The position numbers and the translations under genes are program-made. The notes below the pieces were generated by a model, which saw nothing but the letters and a program-made list of their open reading frames with translations, was not told the origin of the DNA and did not search any database. Shown one piece after another: positions 1 to 11,796 of a stretch of DNA of 64,000 bases. Position 1 is the first letter of the stretch, and each line of letters begins with the position of its first letter. Source of the stretch: Oscheius dolichura (taxonomy: Eukaryota > Nematoda > Chromadorea > Rhabditida > Rhabditidae); the NCBI GenBank assembly GCA_932521035.1, contig OW051494.1, forward strand, positions 8,790,001 to 8,854,000, written 5' to 3'.

Positions 1-311
1 AGGTCTAGGGCCGAAGATCCGAGACCTGGTATTCAAAACATCTACGCCCTACGCATGTAGTTGATAGGCATAATGAATGTTACTTTGGATTACTCTACTG
101 CTACATCATGGATTGTCTAACAAGGAGGAATTCTGATGAAAGAAAAGCCCTCAAACAAGGAAATATAGCTGTTACTCTTTGTGTTGCGCGCTATTAGATT
201 AATATCACCACATTCATCGAATTTCGCTATCCAGCCAGACACCTGTGTCCTTACCGGAAATATACCCTCGTTTTTTTGTCAAAAATTTGCCTATAAAACC
301 CTATAAAAAGT

Positions 312-607
312 ATAATATAAAAGCATTTCTTTGAAGCCATATATTCAGTTCAGAGTACATCGCAATGAAAGATACAATTATCATACTCTTTGTCCTGGCC
401 CTCCTTCTCTCCATTACCGACGGATATTGTTCATCAACAATATGCAAAGGTGTAACGTGCTTACTTTGTGTAAGTTTTCGTCTTTACATGAGCAAGTATT
501 TTCAGGGAGGTGGTAGTTGTGACCCATTCGGATTTTGTGTCTGTAAGATCCGGAAAAAAATCAGCCTCCTACGTGTCTATGAGGACTTCAAGCAACATTT
601 AATTTGA
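312..607 (+). CDS. small secreted cysteine-rich peptide (family A, copy 1)
   Basis: Two exons are read as 365-469 and 506-607, joined by a 36-bp intron with GTAAGT donor and TTTTCAG acceptor in phase 0, giving about 68 residues. Residues 1-20 form a hydrophobic signal peptide. Exon 1 then has cysteines spaced C-x4-C-x4-C-x2-C, and exon 2 opens with GGGSC followed by C-x-C. The same spacing and intron position occur at 3533 (-) and 53330 (+), so the three form one family. This copy diverges after the last CxC: it has a longer basic tail and lacks the final cysteine. Several TATAAAA-like motifs lie at 290-325, just upstream. The intron is a multiple of three, so the unspliced frame is also open. 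The role is unknown; a disulfide-rich host-defence or signalling peptide is an inference only. Confidence 0.72.
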
Positions 608-1270
608 CTTTATAGTGCATAAATTATGACAAAAAGGCCTATTGAGAGCTTTCTTATCTTATCTCTGGAAGTAGAAACAAGGTTAGATTCGAGTTGACTG
701 GCTTCAAGACCGTAATACACTCTATTCCAAAGCTGTTTTTATAAATTTTTTGCAAAATTGCCCATCTGAGTCATCACTTTGAGGCCCAGCGACCAGTTTA
801 ACCGTTGTCACGTTCCTTGACCTTTTTACAGTCACAAGATACAGCTGACTAGTAAGGAATCCAATCGGGAAGCGCTACGTCCTTCAAAGCCACGAGAAGT
901 CCTGTGACCAGCTACAAATTTAGCTCCGACCGAAGCGAGCGATCTTCGAACAAGGAGACGGTGACTAACGTTCCGCACTTTTTGATACTATGAGAGTTAT
1001 GGTAGACAAGCGCCTCAGAAGAAGGAAAAGAGGGGATATTGAAGAAGGGCAGCCTGAACTAGGCTTCGAAGGTCTAGGTCAGATGAGCCTGGGGTGTTTT
1101 GACTATTCGGGGCTCTAGGAGGTCCAAAAAGGCTCGGTCAGCCACTAAATTCCTTTTCCCTGGCCTCCACTGGCCGAAAAGTCACAGGGCCAGATCTGAG
1201 TTGTTTTCTCCAGTATTCTCTCCACTATGAACACTTCTCTATTATAAGCCCCCCCCCCTTTTTTTTCATT
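608..1270 (-). repeat. dispersed repeat family B, copy 1
   Basis: The stretch from about 610 to 1003 is the reverse complement of 10817-11205 and, in part, of 12155-12430. Shared landmarks are CACTTTTTGATACTATGAGAG, GTTTAACCGTTGTCACGTTCC and TTATGACAAAAAGGCC, the last being at the outer end next to the peptide gene. No open frame with family resemblance is seen. It begins immediately after the stop codon of the peptide gene, so the element may supply that gene's 3' end. Confidence 0.7.
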
Positions 1271-1405
1271 ATAACATGAGGCCTACCTTCTCTCGGAAGG
1301 ACTTCAGACTAAAAAGTGTTGGGCTCTGATGCAGAATAGAAGTCCACTCTAAAAATGGGGGTTCAATGGAAAAACACCAGTCCAATTGAGAAATAAGGGT
1401 CCAAT

Positions 1406-2134
1406 GACTTGGTCGGCGCGGTCTACCCAGAGTTTCTTTTCTCAAAAAGTCTCTTCCCAGGCATGTTACATATGATTCGAAAGCTCTTGAACTGGCGAAT
1501 TCGATTGTATACAGGAAACAAAAGATAAGGTAATCACCTTTCCTTTAGTATCTCAGCAAATAATCGTGGATAAGCAAGCGAACGGCTATACTTGACAAAT
1601 AAGCACTGTTTCCTGGAGGTAGCTGTTTCTTCCTGTACAGTGTACACCACCAAATTCGCTAAAACAAGAGCTTTCAAATGATGTGTAACATGCCTGAGAA
1701 CATCCATTTTGGGCCAATACTGCTCTTCCGTTCACTGCCAACCTCGCCCCGTTCGACTAGTTAGACCTTGCTTATTTGTCTTACTACTATCTAGTTCAGA
1801 ATGTTATGGTGAAAAAGCTGGTATAGGTTACATTCCATAAAAATTAGCAATCGCTGAGATATCCACAGAAACGCTATTTTAACCCAAAAAAAAAATTATT
1901 CTGGGCTATATCTTGGCTATTTCCTTATCTTATGGAATATAACCTATTCCGTCTTTTTCACCATAAAATTCTGAACTAGATAGAAGTAAAAAACATAAAC
2001 AAGGTCGAATTAATCGAACGCGGCGAGCATTTGGTTAGATTGGTGAAGCGGTGAAGAGCAGTAATCGCATCCATTTTGGGAGGAGAAATTAAAACATTCT
2101 GGGTAGACAGCGGTGACCAAGTCATTGGACCCTT
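1406..2134. mobile_element. foldback (MITE-like) element, family C, copy 1, interrupted
   Basis: The ends form roughly 100-bp terminal inverted repeats: CAATGACTTGGTCGGCGC at about 1411 and its complement ending near 2130. The same element, intact, sits at 18187-18540 inside an intron. In this copy the right arm is split by a second insertion at 1714-2067. No transposase is encoded. Confidence 0.75.
1714..2067. mobile_element. element nested inside the family C foldback
   Basis: The 13-base string CATCCATTTTGGG occurs at 1701-1713 and again at 2068-2080, flanking about 354 bp that are absent from the intact copy at 18187-18540. The insert is palindromic: ACTGCTCTTC near its start matches GAAGAGCAGT near its end, and CTAGTTCAGAA with TATGGTGAAAAAG is mirrored in the second half. 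A 13-base target duplication is unusual, so the exact boundary is uncertain. It has no coding potential. Confidence 0.65.
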
Positions 2135-3282
2135 CATTTTCCATTAATTGAATTGAAGCGGAAATCTAGATGGAATTTTGTGTCGCTCGGCCTTTTCAAG
2201 ATATTTCATCACGTTGATGAACCCCTTGAGAAATATATCGGGCCTTTTCATTTCAAGTGGGGCCCCAAAAACATCTTCGGTCCGGGTTTGGGTATTCTGG
2301 GAAACATGAACAGGAGAAGCGGGTCTGGTAATTTCATTTCGAGTCCGGTCCGGCTCGGTCCTTTCTTGGTGGAGTCCGGGTACCCGCACAGCCCTGGAGC
2401 GTATTCCATCCGGGTTCTGAGAATCCCCACAACATTAATCCAAAACTTTCTCCAGACTAACTTCTCCACATTAGAACCTTTTTCCAAAATGCTGTAAAAG
2501 GCGGTGTTAGTGATCTGCGGCCAGTTCTCTGTCCCGCCCCCTCTTGCCTGCCTTTCAGTTTCTCAAGAACGGCGCTCATTTCTCCACCGAGCGCCATCGT
2601 GTCTCTGCTGCGTTGCAAAGGTCTCTCCCCTGGTTTTTGACCCGGGCTGGTTCTTCTTCAATTTACGACTGTCTGCTCAAATTTCTCACCGCCAGTCGCC
2701 GGCTGCCTCTAGTCGAATTCTAATGGCTTTTCCGTGGAATTTTTGAGGATTTTGATGGTCAACTTAAAGTTTTCAGCTGCAGATTAGAGACAACTGAAAG
2801 AATTCTTCTCTCCATTTTGCTTTGTTCTTTTAGGAAAGCGCCCCAAATAGTTCAAGCCATTCCCCCCTCCAAAAAAAATAAGAAAGAATTTTTTCAACCG
2901 CTTTATTTACAAGCAATATGTTGTTACAAATGTACAGAATTTACATGGAGAAGCGGTTGTTTGGGAGAGACTATGTACATTTTACACTACCTGGACGGCA
3001 GGGGAGAGGGGCGAGAAGGCGAAGAGACGAAGGGCGGGGCACTGGGAACATGGCAGAGAGCGTGATGGCGGACGTGGCGGTGGCTCGGCGAATGTGGCTG
3101 GGGGATGAGACGGAGGAGTAGTACATGGCTGGGCTTGGCGAAAGCGGCTGGGATCGTGGCGGAGGGCTTGACGTGGCGGTGGCGGAGGGTGAACGAGAGG
3201 CGTGTGGACTGCCGGACAAGTCCTGAAAATGTTGATGAGATTTGGATTAGGGGAAAATGTAAAAGAAAGCTAGAAAGGTACC
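2135..3282. other. spacer between family C element and peptide gene 2
   Basis: No convincing gene is seen. The part at 2960-3220 is GC-rich and reads on the minus strand as a serine/proline-rich open frame. It lies directly after a TTTTCAG acceptor in the 3' region of the peptide gene at 3533, so it may be an alternative or untranslated last exon. Confidence 0.4.
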
Positions 3283-3283
3283 T

Positions 3284-3533
3284 TTAAGGGCAGTCGGGTG
3301 GGGAGTTTCTAGTATTGCAAACACAAATCCCCGCAGGGGTACAAAAGCCACCGCCCTGAAATACTGCTATCAATTTATATACAGTAGCTTACACATATGA
3401 CACATGTGATGAGGGAACAATAAGTGTCGGAACATGCGTTTGTTCCAACCAGTCGTTCTCTCACCGCATCCGGGAGCTTAGCAGTGATAAGCGCAACGGT
3501 CATAAGAGCCAGGATCATCACGAAGAATTTCAT
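3284..3533 (-). CDS. small secreted cysteine-rich peptide (family A, copy 2)
   Basis: Two exons, 3533-3393 and 3355-3284, are separated by a 37-bp intron (GTAAGC...TTTCAG) in phase 0 and encode about 70 residues. A signal peptide covers roughly residues 1-18. Mature cysteines are C-x4-C-x4-C-x2-C in exon 1 and GGGFC-x5-C-x-C with a last C near the end in exon 2, giving eight cysteines. It is closest to the gene at 53330: exon 2, the intron, and even a potential 3'-UTR intron (GGTACCTTTC to ACATTTTCAG) are almost the same at base level. A TTTCAG acceptor lies just before the ATG, so a 5'-UTR intron or trans-spliced leader is likely. The fold could be knottin-like or CS-alpha-beta-like; the function is unknown. 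Confidence 0.85.
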
Positions 3534-3629
3534 CTCTGTTGGTTTTTCTGAAAGTAAAATAATAACCATATTAGAAGAAAGAACTGATGGTTAGAGATTG
3601 GGGAAAATCTCGCTGTCTTCTGCCAACTG

Positions 3630-3722
3630 ACTAGGTCTTATATACCTTGCAAATTCTATTTTTATCCCCTTACGACTACTTGGGTAAGGTTGACACAATA
3701 TTCGTTTGCCACGCCCCTTTTC
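3630..3722 (-). promoter_or_regulatory. conserved proximal promoter of peptide copy 2
   Basis: Reading on the minus strand, AAAAGGGGCGTGGCAAAC, a TGTG...CCTTAC block, GATAAAAATAGAATTT, TATATAAG and GGCAGAAGACA occur in the same order and nearly the same spacing as in 53138-53240 upstream of the paralogue. TATATAAG is the TATA box. The GGGGCGTGG block resembles a GC-box/KLF site (inference). Confidence 0.7.
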
Positions 3723-4165
3723 TTTCACAAAACTGCTGACCACAAAAAAAGAATCCGGTGACTGAATGGGAAAATCTTCAAACGTGAAACAGTCGACACA
3801 TGAGTTCATAATAAGTCACAGCTAGCATATTGGGAAGACGCACACTGACAACCTTTAGCATAAATAATTATTTATTACAAATGAGGCATGATAAACTAAG
3901 CACAGACTAAAAAAACGTGGTTCTCATACAGATTCTAATAAGTTTCATTTGATAATATGTTTTGCAAACGTAATAGGTTTACTCTGTTCATTTTTAATAT
4001 TTCACCGGTGCTACTCTGGCTCCTAATCTACGGCGGGGAGCGGATGCTGTCTTTCTAAAGAAACCTCTGACGGCCCACCACATCAAAATGCCTCGAAGTA
4101 TTGGTAAAGAATAGCGAAAATATTCGGAAACCTGAATTTCTCGATATAAACTTGGTCACATACTG
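3723..4165. other. spacer, no gene seen
   Basis: AT-rich sequence upstream of peptide copy 2, without a supported open frame or a recognisable repeat. Confidence 0.4.
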
Positions 4166-5314
4166 TATAGTCCGTTTCCAACGATATATCACGAGTTCAA
4201 ACTTCGCGGCGCATCTCCGTTGCGGAACCATGTCGGAAGAAGACTTGTCCCACAGCGGAGGCGCGACAGACCTTTAAGAGCCCGACAGACCTTTAAAGGG
4301 ACAGTATGACCGTTTTTTGAAGTTGGCTTCATCTTGTTCAGAATTTTTTTCTGATCAAAGTTATCTATTTAAAAAAATATAAAAATGTCAAATTCGCGAG
4401 TTGCGAATTTCATCCGACGCGCCTCCAAGCAACGCAAGTTGCCCTGAACAAGACCGCGCGCTGTTTACGCGTCCATTTGATTGCGTTTTCTCCCGGTTGC
4501 GACGTTTTCATGAAAAACAAAATAGTGCATCTTGATAAGCAAAATTAGCTCTACAAAACAAGACCAATTACAACAAAATTCATGATAGTTTTGAAAACTC
4601 GGGGTACTGTAGCAAAAACGGTCATACTGTCCCTTTAAGAGCCTCGAGCAATGTCGCGGGGAGTGAATTCCCCGAGATCTATACTATCCGAACCAGAATT
4701 TTTGTGCTGATCACGAATATCACACTTAGAAATTCTGAAAATATCGTTTTGGCGCGCAAATTTCCGATTTGAAATTTCTGATTTCGAAAAATTAACTTTT
4801 TTATGTTCTATCGGACCGCCACATTTTTATAGCTCGTTGGAACCACCTTCATGAGCTGAACATCTTGGTGCCAAGAATTTTTAGATTTGAGTTTGATTTT
4901 GTTGAGAAAATCCGATTTTCTGGCAAAAACAGCACTTTCTTTCGGGAAAATTGACGATTTCAGGAAAAAAAATCCCGGGTGGAGACCTCTACGGGCATAG
5001 CTGCCAAAACCCCAGGCAACACAAGAAAATAAGAGATGCGCGGCAAACAAAACGGGCGCGACTATTTCTCAGAAGTTGTGTATTCCTCCATGACAGCCTA
5101 ATTTTGTGCTGTCAATTTTCAATTTTAACAACGATAGCATGCTTTTCAATCACAAAAAAAAATCAAGATAAGTCGAATGGATTCTCCCCTTTTCAAAGGT
5201 ACATCCTTCTCATCTTTGAAGTTGTGGGAGGCACCGTTCCTCGAGCCTTACCGTAAGGCCCTTACGGAGACCGGCTCTTAAATCCCGTGACATATCCGTT
5301 GGAAACGGACTATA
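4166..5314. mobile_element. Tc-like foldback element with TATAGTCCRTTTCCAA ends
   Basis: The ends are TATAGTCCGTTTCCAACG at 4166 and its complement ending at 5314, giving a TIR followed on both sides by TA (a possible TA target duplication). A second family D element sits inside at 4292-4639. The interior shows no transposase. A much shorter relative with the same ends lies at 21541-21663. Confidence 0.7.
4292..4639. mobile_element. family D MITE, copy 1 (nested)
   Basis: Terminal inverted repeats CTTTAAAGGGACAGTATGACC at about 4291 and GGTCATACTGTCCCTTTAAG ending at 4639. The interior string AAAATAGTGCATC also occurs in the copy at 34911-35220. It is non-coding and lies inside the larger foldback element. 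Confidence 0.75.
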
Positions 5315-5434
5315 TTAACTCTTCTAAAAAGTCCTATCCACGCAGGACTAATTTAGAACGAGAACGATTTTCTTTAATTGTCAGAGAGTTACGGCTATGT
5401 ATTCTTTTACAAACTTCAGCTATACTATACTTAC

Positions 5435-6677
5435 TCGCTGAGTCCAATAATATATGTCTGTAAAAATCCCTATACTTTCCACATAGTCGTTAGCCAGTTT
5501 CATGCGGATGATTCGGTCGGTTTCGGCAGACATCTTCATCCGGGCTTCTACTAAAGATGGAGCAAGCAGAACGTAGTAATCTACTATAGCTACGAAGATG
5601 TCGAACCCGTTGTATACTAGAATTAGAATAAACTGAAAAAGAACAGCTCAAATATTTAACCTGGGCCAACCTGTAGGAATAGGGCATCTGCGAGCTTCTT
5701 CTGCACCGCTAATGTTACCGTACTCAAATTGGAGACGTCCATCTGATGCACTAAGATATAAACTATTAAACTCAGCGTAGCCATCAATACTGCTGATACA
5801 ATTGCAACTAGAACAAGGATACTAGCTGACATCAGCTAAATAACATTATTAGAAGTGCTACAATTGTGCAAACAAATTCGATTCCAATCTGTCTTAGACC
5901 ATTTCCTAATATTATTCCAAATGCTGAAAATACAGCGACACCGTATAGAGTGAGGTCCAAGCGTCTCTGCCTGGAATAATTGTAGTTATATCGGCAATGC
6001 TATTGTAGGTTACTCACTCACGAACAATTGTTTTCCAATAAATCATTAAAAAGGCAGAAAATATCAACTGTATTATTTTCATTAAATATTGTAAATAATC
6101 GCGAAAAATGCATTCGTTAAAGAAAATGCATACCTAAAAAAAAGTTTAAAGTTATTCTTTGGATTTTTTTGCACACGGTGTAAGTAAGTTTATGCGGTCA
6201 AGAACTGATGAGGCATATTATCGATGAAACAGGCAGCAAGTGATGTTCATCTTATAGATATTGTGCAATATTTTCAGTTGTACACTTGACAACACTTGTT
6301 AGCCTTTTTGGTTAAATTTGTCGGCTAAAGTTTGTCTACTGTCGTCGTTTATAGAAAATAAACACGAGAGTAAGGTCAAATGTGGTTGACTCGCCTTCGA
6401 GGGGCTAATTTTTAGATCTTACCACAACATATACAACGCTATAAGTAGTCTGTGCTATATCGTTACCAGATTGTAACATTATAAAATAGTGATACATTTT
6501 TTTAATAGGAGTTTTACGATAGATACGCCAAATAATATATGAATGTAATGGAGTTCCAATGAGGAAAACAATAATCATAGGAATACTCTTATCCACGGGA
6601 AGAACACCGCCTCTAGTTATATCAAAGTGACTAGCAGCGGTGGTTGACTCGGTGTAGTTGCTGTTATTAGAATCCAT
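5435..6677 (-). CDS. multi-pass membrane protein, probably a nematode serpentine receptor
   Basis: The likely start is the ATG at 6677; upstream in-frame codons back to 6854 look like leader. Exons are read as 6677-6423, 6133-6018, 5970 to about 5890, a fourth ending at 5671, and 5632-5435, with a GTAAGT donor at the last boundary. The N-terminus carries N-x-S/T sites (NNSN, NYTES), followed by a hydrophobic helix near residues 35-52. At least four more hydrophobic segments follow: ALFLQ-FILILVY-type helices, a YGVAVFSAFGIIL helix, and a run beginning SILVLVAIVSAVLM. This is the pattern of worm chemoreceptor-type 7TM proteins, but I cannot assign a subfamily. The exon 3/4 boundary is uncertain: a straight join hits a stop, so a 72-bp intron (GTCTAAG to GATGTCAG) is proposed. 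The last exon may lie further downstream. Confidence 0.55.
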
Positions 6678-6854
6678 CTTTATCGTCTTGAACTGTCGAG
6701 CGGAGTGTCGATTGCCGCGAAGCCGATAAAACTGAATAAGCTGAAGGGGTGGACATGTTTCTGATTCAATCTGTCTCCGACTAATCCATTTATCCGCCCA
6801 TTTTCGACCATGCAGTCCATTCGAAACTGTACCGGGTGCAATTTGAGTTCTCAT

Positions 6855-7290
6855 TGGGAGATTTGAAGGGCAACTAGACAGTTTCCAGCGTCCTTATCTC
6901 AAAATTGTATTAAATCAGCCGGGCACCGGGTTTAGGACACGAAATTCCCAGTATTTGTGGTCTTTTGATTCAAACTTATCTTTCTGGTGTTTACAAACGT
7001 CTTTCGGACGATCATGTAGGACGAAACTCCACCAACGCTCGTTTCTACTTTATTTTGGGGGTTCTCATGGAAAGTTAAGCAAAATTTCGCGTTCAACATA
7101 AAATATGGCGCATTTTTTGGGTCCAGACAGCAACATCTCGTTGGAAACGTCTTCTAATCGATCCCGGTTGTTCAATTTTGGTGTCTGGTCCATCATTAAC
7201 CTCTTGGAAGGTTGATGAACTCCAGCAGGGTCCAAATTGTGGCGATATTAGCTCTATTCCATTAACCACCTTTCAGTAAATTCCCGATTA
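6855..7290. other. upstream spacer of the receptor-like gene
   Basis: No open frame or repeat is supported here. The first dispersed-repeat landmarks appear at about 7300. Confidence 0.4.
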
Positions 7291-7299
7291 TTGGGAACA

Positions 7300-8400
7300 A
7301 TTTTGGGAACCGTTTTTACCCTCATTGAGAAAATTTTTCAAGAAAAGGGGGGTGCATTGTCTGTCAAGAGAAAAATGATATCAATTTTAGCGGTGGGGCG
7401 CACTTACAGCCAATTATTCGGCCACCGCAGGAGGAAATTTGGCTGGAAGGTCGACCTGCCGCTAAAATTGTACGATACTCCTCTTCTTTTGGTAAAGACC
7501 ATAACTCTTTTCGTTCGCTGGCTCGAATAATTCTCAGCTCCTGGTGTTCCTTCTGACTCATAGGAGAATCTTCGACCCGAGAGACGGCCGCCTGGTCGCC
7601 ATATGAACGGCAACGCCGCGAAAAAGACTAGCCACGGCGGCAATCTTCCCCCACTGGGAGATATTTGAAAAGAATGGGGAGCTAACATCTTTTACTCGAA
7701 TCAGATAGATCCATTGGGCTTCGATTCAGCATTCTCCACAAATTTTTACGCCATTTTTTGTCTTTTCGGGGCTGATTGATGGACCAGCTGATGAGTCATC
7801 CGGTTTTGAACGGGAGAAAGTTTGTTTTCGTAAACATTTCGGGGTCTGTAAATAGAACAAGGAAGCAAGTATTGTGCCACGTTGCACAAGTGGCAGAAAT
7901 TGTAACGAAATGGAAATGTTGGGAGGAAAGCTTGAAACTCCGACGGGGTCAACGGAAGAACCGGGCAGTTTTCTGGCTCTAAAATTGGGGGAAATAAGGG
8001 TATCTGTGGAGCTTTTCATGCCAGAAGGGAATTCCAGGCTGTCTGTCTCATTTTTGTCTCCTTTTTTCCCAGAAAATTCGACCAACTTTGGGGAAGCAAG
8101 GCCCGTAATTATGGTTCCAAGCCTGGCTAACACGCCCCTTCCAGAGCAACTGTCTACCACAAGTTACCGCCTGTAACTCCCATTGTATCAAAAAGTGAAA
8201 GTTGTTGGGGCCCGATGTTTTGGCCGAAGATCGGTTGCCATCTCTGAACGGCCTTCCACACACTCGGGACACTCTCGCGCACCTGACTAGCGGCTTCCTG
8301 ATGGGATACTTCTCCCGTCCATCTTCGCTATTTCGGGAAAACTTGTGATGAAAACAAAGGCCATCGCAAACAACAAAGATTGAACTGGTCACTACGGCTC
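7300..8400. repeat. dispersed repeat family E, copy 1
   Basis: The block at 7756-7925 matches 13550-13710 almost base for base (landmark GGACCAGCTGATGAGTCATC). The stretch 7570-7740 corresponds to 13390-13550, and 8190-8400 resembles 51490-51780 from the large inverted repeat. Overlapping open frames occur on both strands but none has protein-family features. It is probably a decayed mobile element. Confidence 0.65.
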
Positions 8401-8808
8401 AATGGAAAAAGTCTCAAACGGTCAACCCGGTCCAGGGATGGAAAAAGGGCCTAACCTGGTCCTAACGCATTTATACCCGGAGTTAACGGTATTTGGAGTC
8501 TTCCTAGGGGATCCAGATCCAGGAAAATACCGTAAAATGAACTGAAATGCCCATGAAAACAGCAAAGGATAGAAAATGGTTGCCTCGGTCGGAAAATATG
8601 AATTTTTGACCTAAAAAAGGTCAGAATTATGCATTTTAGTTTGTTTCTATCCATTCTGCACTCAATTCCTTAAAAAAATCTGATAATTATTAAGTTTCCG
8701 ACTCATTTTTCCCTATAATAACCCAACTAATGGCGTTCAGTTCGTTGGATGGCGTGAGCAGGAAGCAAAAGTCTGAAGATTTCCACCAGAACCCCGTATC
8801 TACCGTAT
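8401..8808. other. spacer within the repeat field
   Basis: No gene is seen. It lies between family E copies 1 and 2 and could be divergent repeat sequence. Confidence 0.35.
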
Positions 8809-9540
8809 TTTTTTCCATTTCTTTCTCATTACCCTCAATTTCCCCCGAATATTGCCGATAATCCGTTTGTCCTCGTACCACACCCTACCCTTTCCCCTGT
8901 CATTTATTCCATTAACCTTAGCGGTCTCCCGATAATTGAGGATAATCAGTAGCCGTTTTCAGCCGACCGGGGAGAAATTCCGAAGAAAAAGAAGGGGACG
9001 CAACATTTTGTTCAGCGGTTCCAATAGATTCCAGTTCCCGGCGTTCGCCCTGTCTCATTTTTCTGTACATAGACCGTGGGAACGGGGAAGTCATGGGAAA
9101 TTCGGCAGCACTCTTCGCCGAGAACGGGAAGGCCAAAAACGGCAGTGGAGGCGGGGCGACAGCCTGACCCAGCGGGAAATAGTTCCTTGGTCGGGAAATC
9201 AGCTGGCCGCCGTGTGAACCGACTGGTCTGGGAAAAGATAGCAGCCACGGCGGCAGTCTACCCCGATTGGGAGACATTTCGGCAGAAAAAGGACCCAACA
9301 CATTTTGTTCGAACCAGAATCAAATAATTCCCCGTCGACTCCGGTTTTGGCGGTTCTCTGTGGGCACTTTTCAGACTGTTTGCTGGGTTCCGCCTGGTTT
9401 GAAGGGCAATGTTTCGTAAACACAGCGGCGGTCGAAAACAGAACACGGAAATAAACATTGCCCCAATCTTGCGCAACAGGAAGAAATTTGGAAACGAACG
9501 GCTGGTAGGAATAAATGGAATTCTACTATGACTCTCATAC
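8809..9540. repeat. dispersed repeat family E, copy 2
   Basis: The block 8809-9262 is nearly the same as 11337-11790 and, in part, 13017-13290. Landmarks are CATTTCTTTCTCATTACC, GATAATTGAGGATAATCAGT and CATAGACCGTGGGAACGG. The part 9263-9540 is a diverged version of the 7700-7920 segment, showing that family E copies share one order of segments. Confidence 0.75.
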
Positions 9541-10482
9541 TACCAAAATGTATCAACTTGATAGTGGCTAGCGCTTTGGGCGAAGACCAGCTCCTCTCGG
9601 CGACCTATGTTCAGAACAGTCACAGGGTGTCCCCATTGAAGGACGTCTCGCTCCCCGAGAGGATAGAAGGCTCTATTTCGGGAAACCAGCCGATTTATTT
9701 TTGATAGCAACAACTGTACACTTTACTGTAAACAATAAAGATCGAGCTGGTCGGTAGGTCGAACGGGGGCTCAAAGAGAAAGCCATCAAAGTTACAGCTC
9801 CCTGGAGACGATGGTAGACAAATTGGCGCCCTATTCTCTCGGGCACTATAAGGGAACCGTAGGCTCTTGGGTAGAAACCTGTAAAACTCAATTTTACTCA
9901 CTTTTTCTTCAAAAAGAGTCAGTTCCTTCGAATTTTTCCATTTTTCCGACTTATTTCTGTACTTATTTCTACTGTAACCCAGCAGAGAGCTCCTCAGCTG
10001 CTTCTTAAATATTGTAGGATGTGGAGATCTTTCTCCTTCTCTTTGAAAGTATGAAGCCATAAGAAATTTCCGGCTGCCACTGTTCGAATCCAAAATATCT
10101 TCTCCGAAAATCCACACACAGTCTTCCTTTCCCATTTATTCAGTAAATCCTACTTTCTCCAAACTTTTACGAAATGTTAGGTAACTCCGGCGAGAAAGTT
10201 CCAGTAAACTTTGTTCCAAGTGTTCCCAGTGATTCACCTGGCAATTCTTCGCCAATCGGCAGTCAGCTGTTTGCCGCGAGAGTGGTAAACCGGAAAAAAA
10301 AACAAACCGTAAAAACAAAAATTTGTACCTATCTTGAACAACCTGAAACAGAAATTAAGTAGAAATCGGGGGTTAGTGAAGAAATAGAAGCGGGGGATTG
10401 GAATAAAGAAGTGGAAAAGGGGGCATCTGTTTGATCCAAAGTGCCGTACCCTCAACAATATGAACTCTGGGCATTCCTACAT
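9541..10482. other. repeat-field spacer without a supported gene
   Basis: Several overlapping open frames occur on both strands but none shows splice structure or recognisable motifs. The region is probably old mobile-element sequence. Confidence 0.35.
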
Positions 10483-11205
10483 TTTGGAGACTAAATTTAG
10501 CCAATTCTATTGAAAAAAGGACTCATAATAGAGAAGAGTTCATATTGGAGAAAATACGGTACTTCAGAACTGGGCTGTTTGGTTTTCCTTGGACTGAAGA
10601 GGGATCTGGTCCGAAAGTTCGAGGTTCAGAAGCAGGAACCCTTCTGTTTTCTAACCTTCTTTTGTCCAGGAAAAAGAATGAAGAAAAGGATGAGAAAAGC
10701 ACCCCGTTGGCCCAAAAAACAGTCCAAAACCCATGAATAGTCAAACTATACTGGGCTAATCTAGTCCAGACCTTTCTCTCTCTTCTTCCCTTCCCCTGAA
10801 GTATCTCTCTACCATTTCTAGTACTCTCATAGTATCAAAAAGTGGGGAACTTTTCGTGGCCGTCGTCTTGTTCGAAGATCAGTTACTCTTGTCGGGGCTA
10901 ATGTCTTGGCTGGTCACAGGACATCTCGGCGTAACGCTACCCGGTTGGATTCCTTACTAGTCAGCTGTATCTTGTGACCGTAAAAAGGTCTAGGAACTTG
11001 ACAACGGTTAAACTGGTCACCGGGGCTCAAGGTGATGACTCAGATGGGCAATTTTGCAAAAATTTTAGAAAAACAGCCTTGGAATGGGGTCTATTACGGT
11101 TCTGAAGCCATTCAACTCGGATCTAACCTTGTTTCTACTTCCAGAGAGCGGATAAGAAAGCTCTCAACAGGCCTTTTTGTCATAATTTATGCACTATAGA
11201 GCCGC
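10483..11205 (+). repeat. dispersed repeat family B, copy 2
   Basis: It matches 11797-12430 in direct orientation (GAGACTAAATTTA, AATAGAGA-GAGTTCATATT, TATCAAAAAGT, TTAAACTGGTC) and 610-1003 in inverse orientation. No protein is recognised. Confidence 0.75.
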
Positions 11206-11336
11206 CAAATTACTATAGACGGCACCTGTTCCACTTCAACTACCATTTGGGCGAGAACTATCCAAAGGAATCTTGTCTTGAACATCCTAGAATTGATAAA
11301 ATCCTTCTCACTCTGAAAAGGACGTTTCTACCTTGC

Positions 11337-11790
11337 TCTTTTCCATTTCTTTCTCATTACCCTCAATTCCCCCCGAATATTGGCGATAATCCGTTTGTCC
11401 TCGTACCACACCCTACCCTTTCCCCTGTCATTTATTCCATTAACCTTAGCGGTTTCCCGATAATTGAGGATAATCAGTAGCCGTTTTCAGCCGACCGGGG
11501 AGAAATTCCGTAGAAAAGGAAGGGGACGTAACATTTTGTTCAGAGGTTCCAATAGATTCCAGTTTCTCTTGTCCGGCCTGTCTCATTTTTCTGTACATAG
11601 ACCGTGGGAACGGGGAAGTCATGGGAAATTCGGCAGCACTCTTCGCCGAGAACGGGAAAGGCCAAAAACGGCAGTGGAGGCGGGGCGACAGCCTGACCCA
11701 GCGGGAAATAGTTCCTTGGTCGGGCAATCAGCTGACCGCCGTGTGAACCGACTGGTCTGGGAAGAGATAGCAGCCACGGCGGCAGTCTAC
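11337..11790. repeat. dispersed repeat family E, copy 3
   Basis: Close copy of 8809-9262 over its whole length, with a few small differences (for example CCGTAGAAAAGGAAGG in place of CCGAAGAAAAAGAAGG). It abuts family B copy 3 within about 10 bp. Confidence 0.8.
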
Positions 11791-11796
11791 CCTTTT

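Noticed and set aside
6678-6854. Longer N-terminus of the receptor-like protein
   Set aside because: The upstream in-frame codons are not hydrophobic or conserved in character. The ATG at 6677, followed by N-glycosylation sites and the first TM helix, is the better start.
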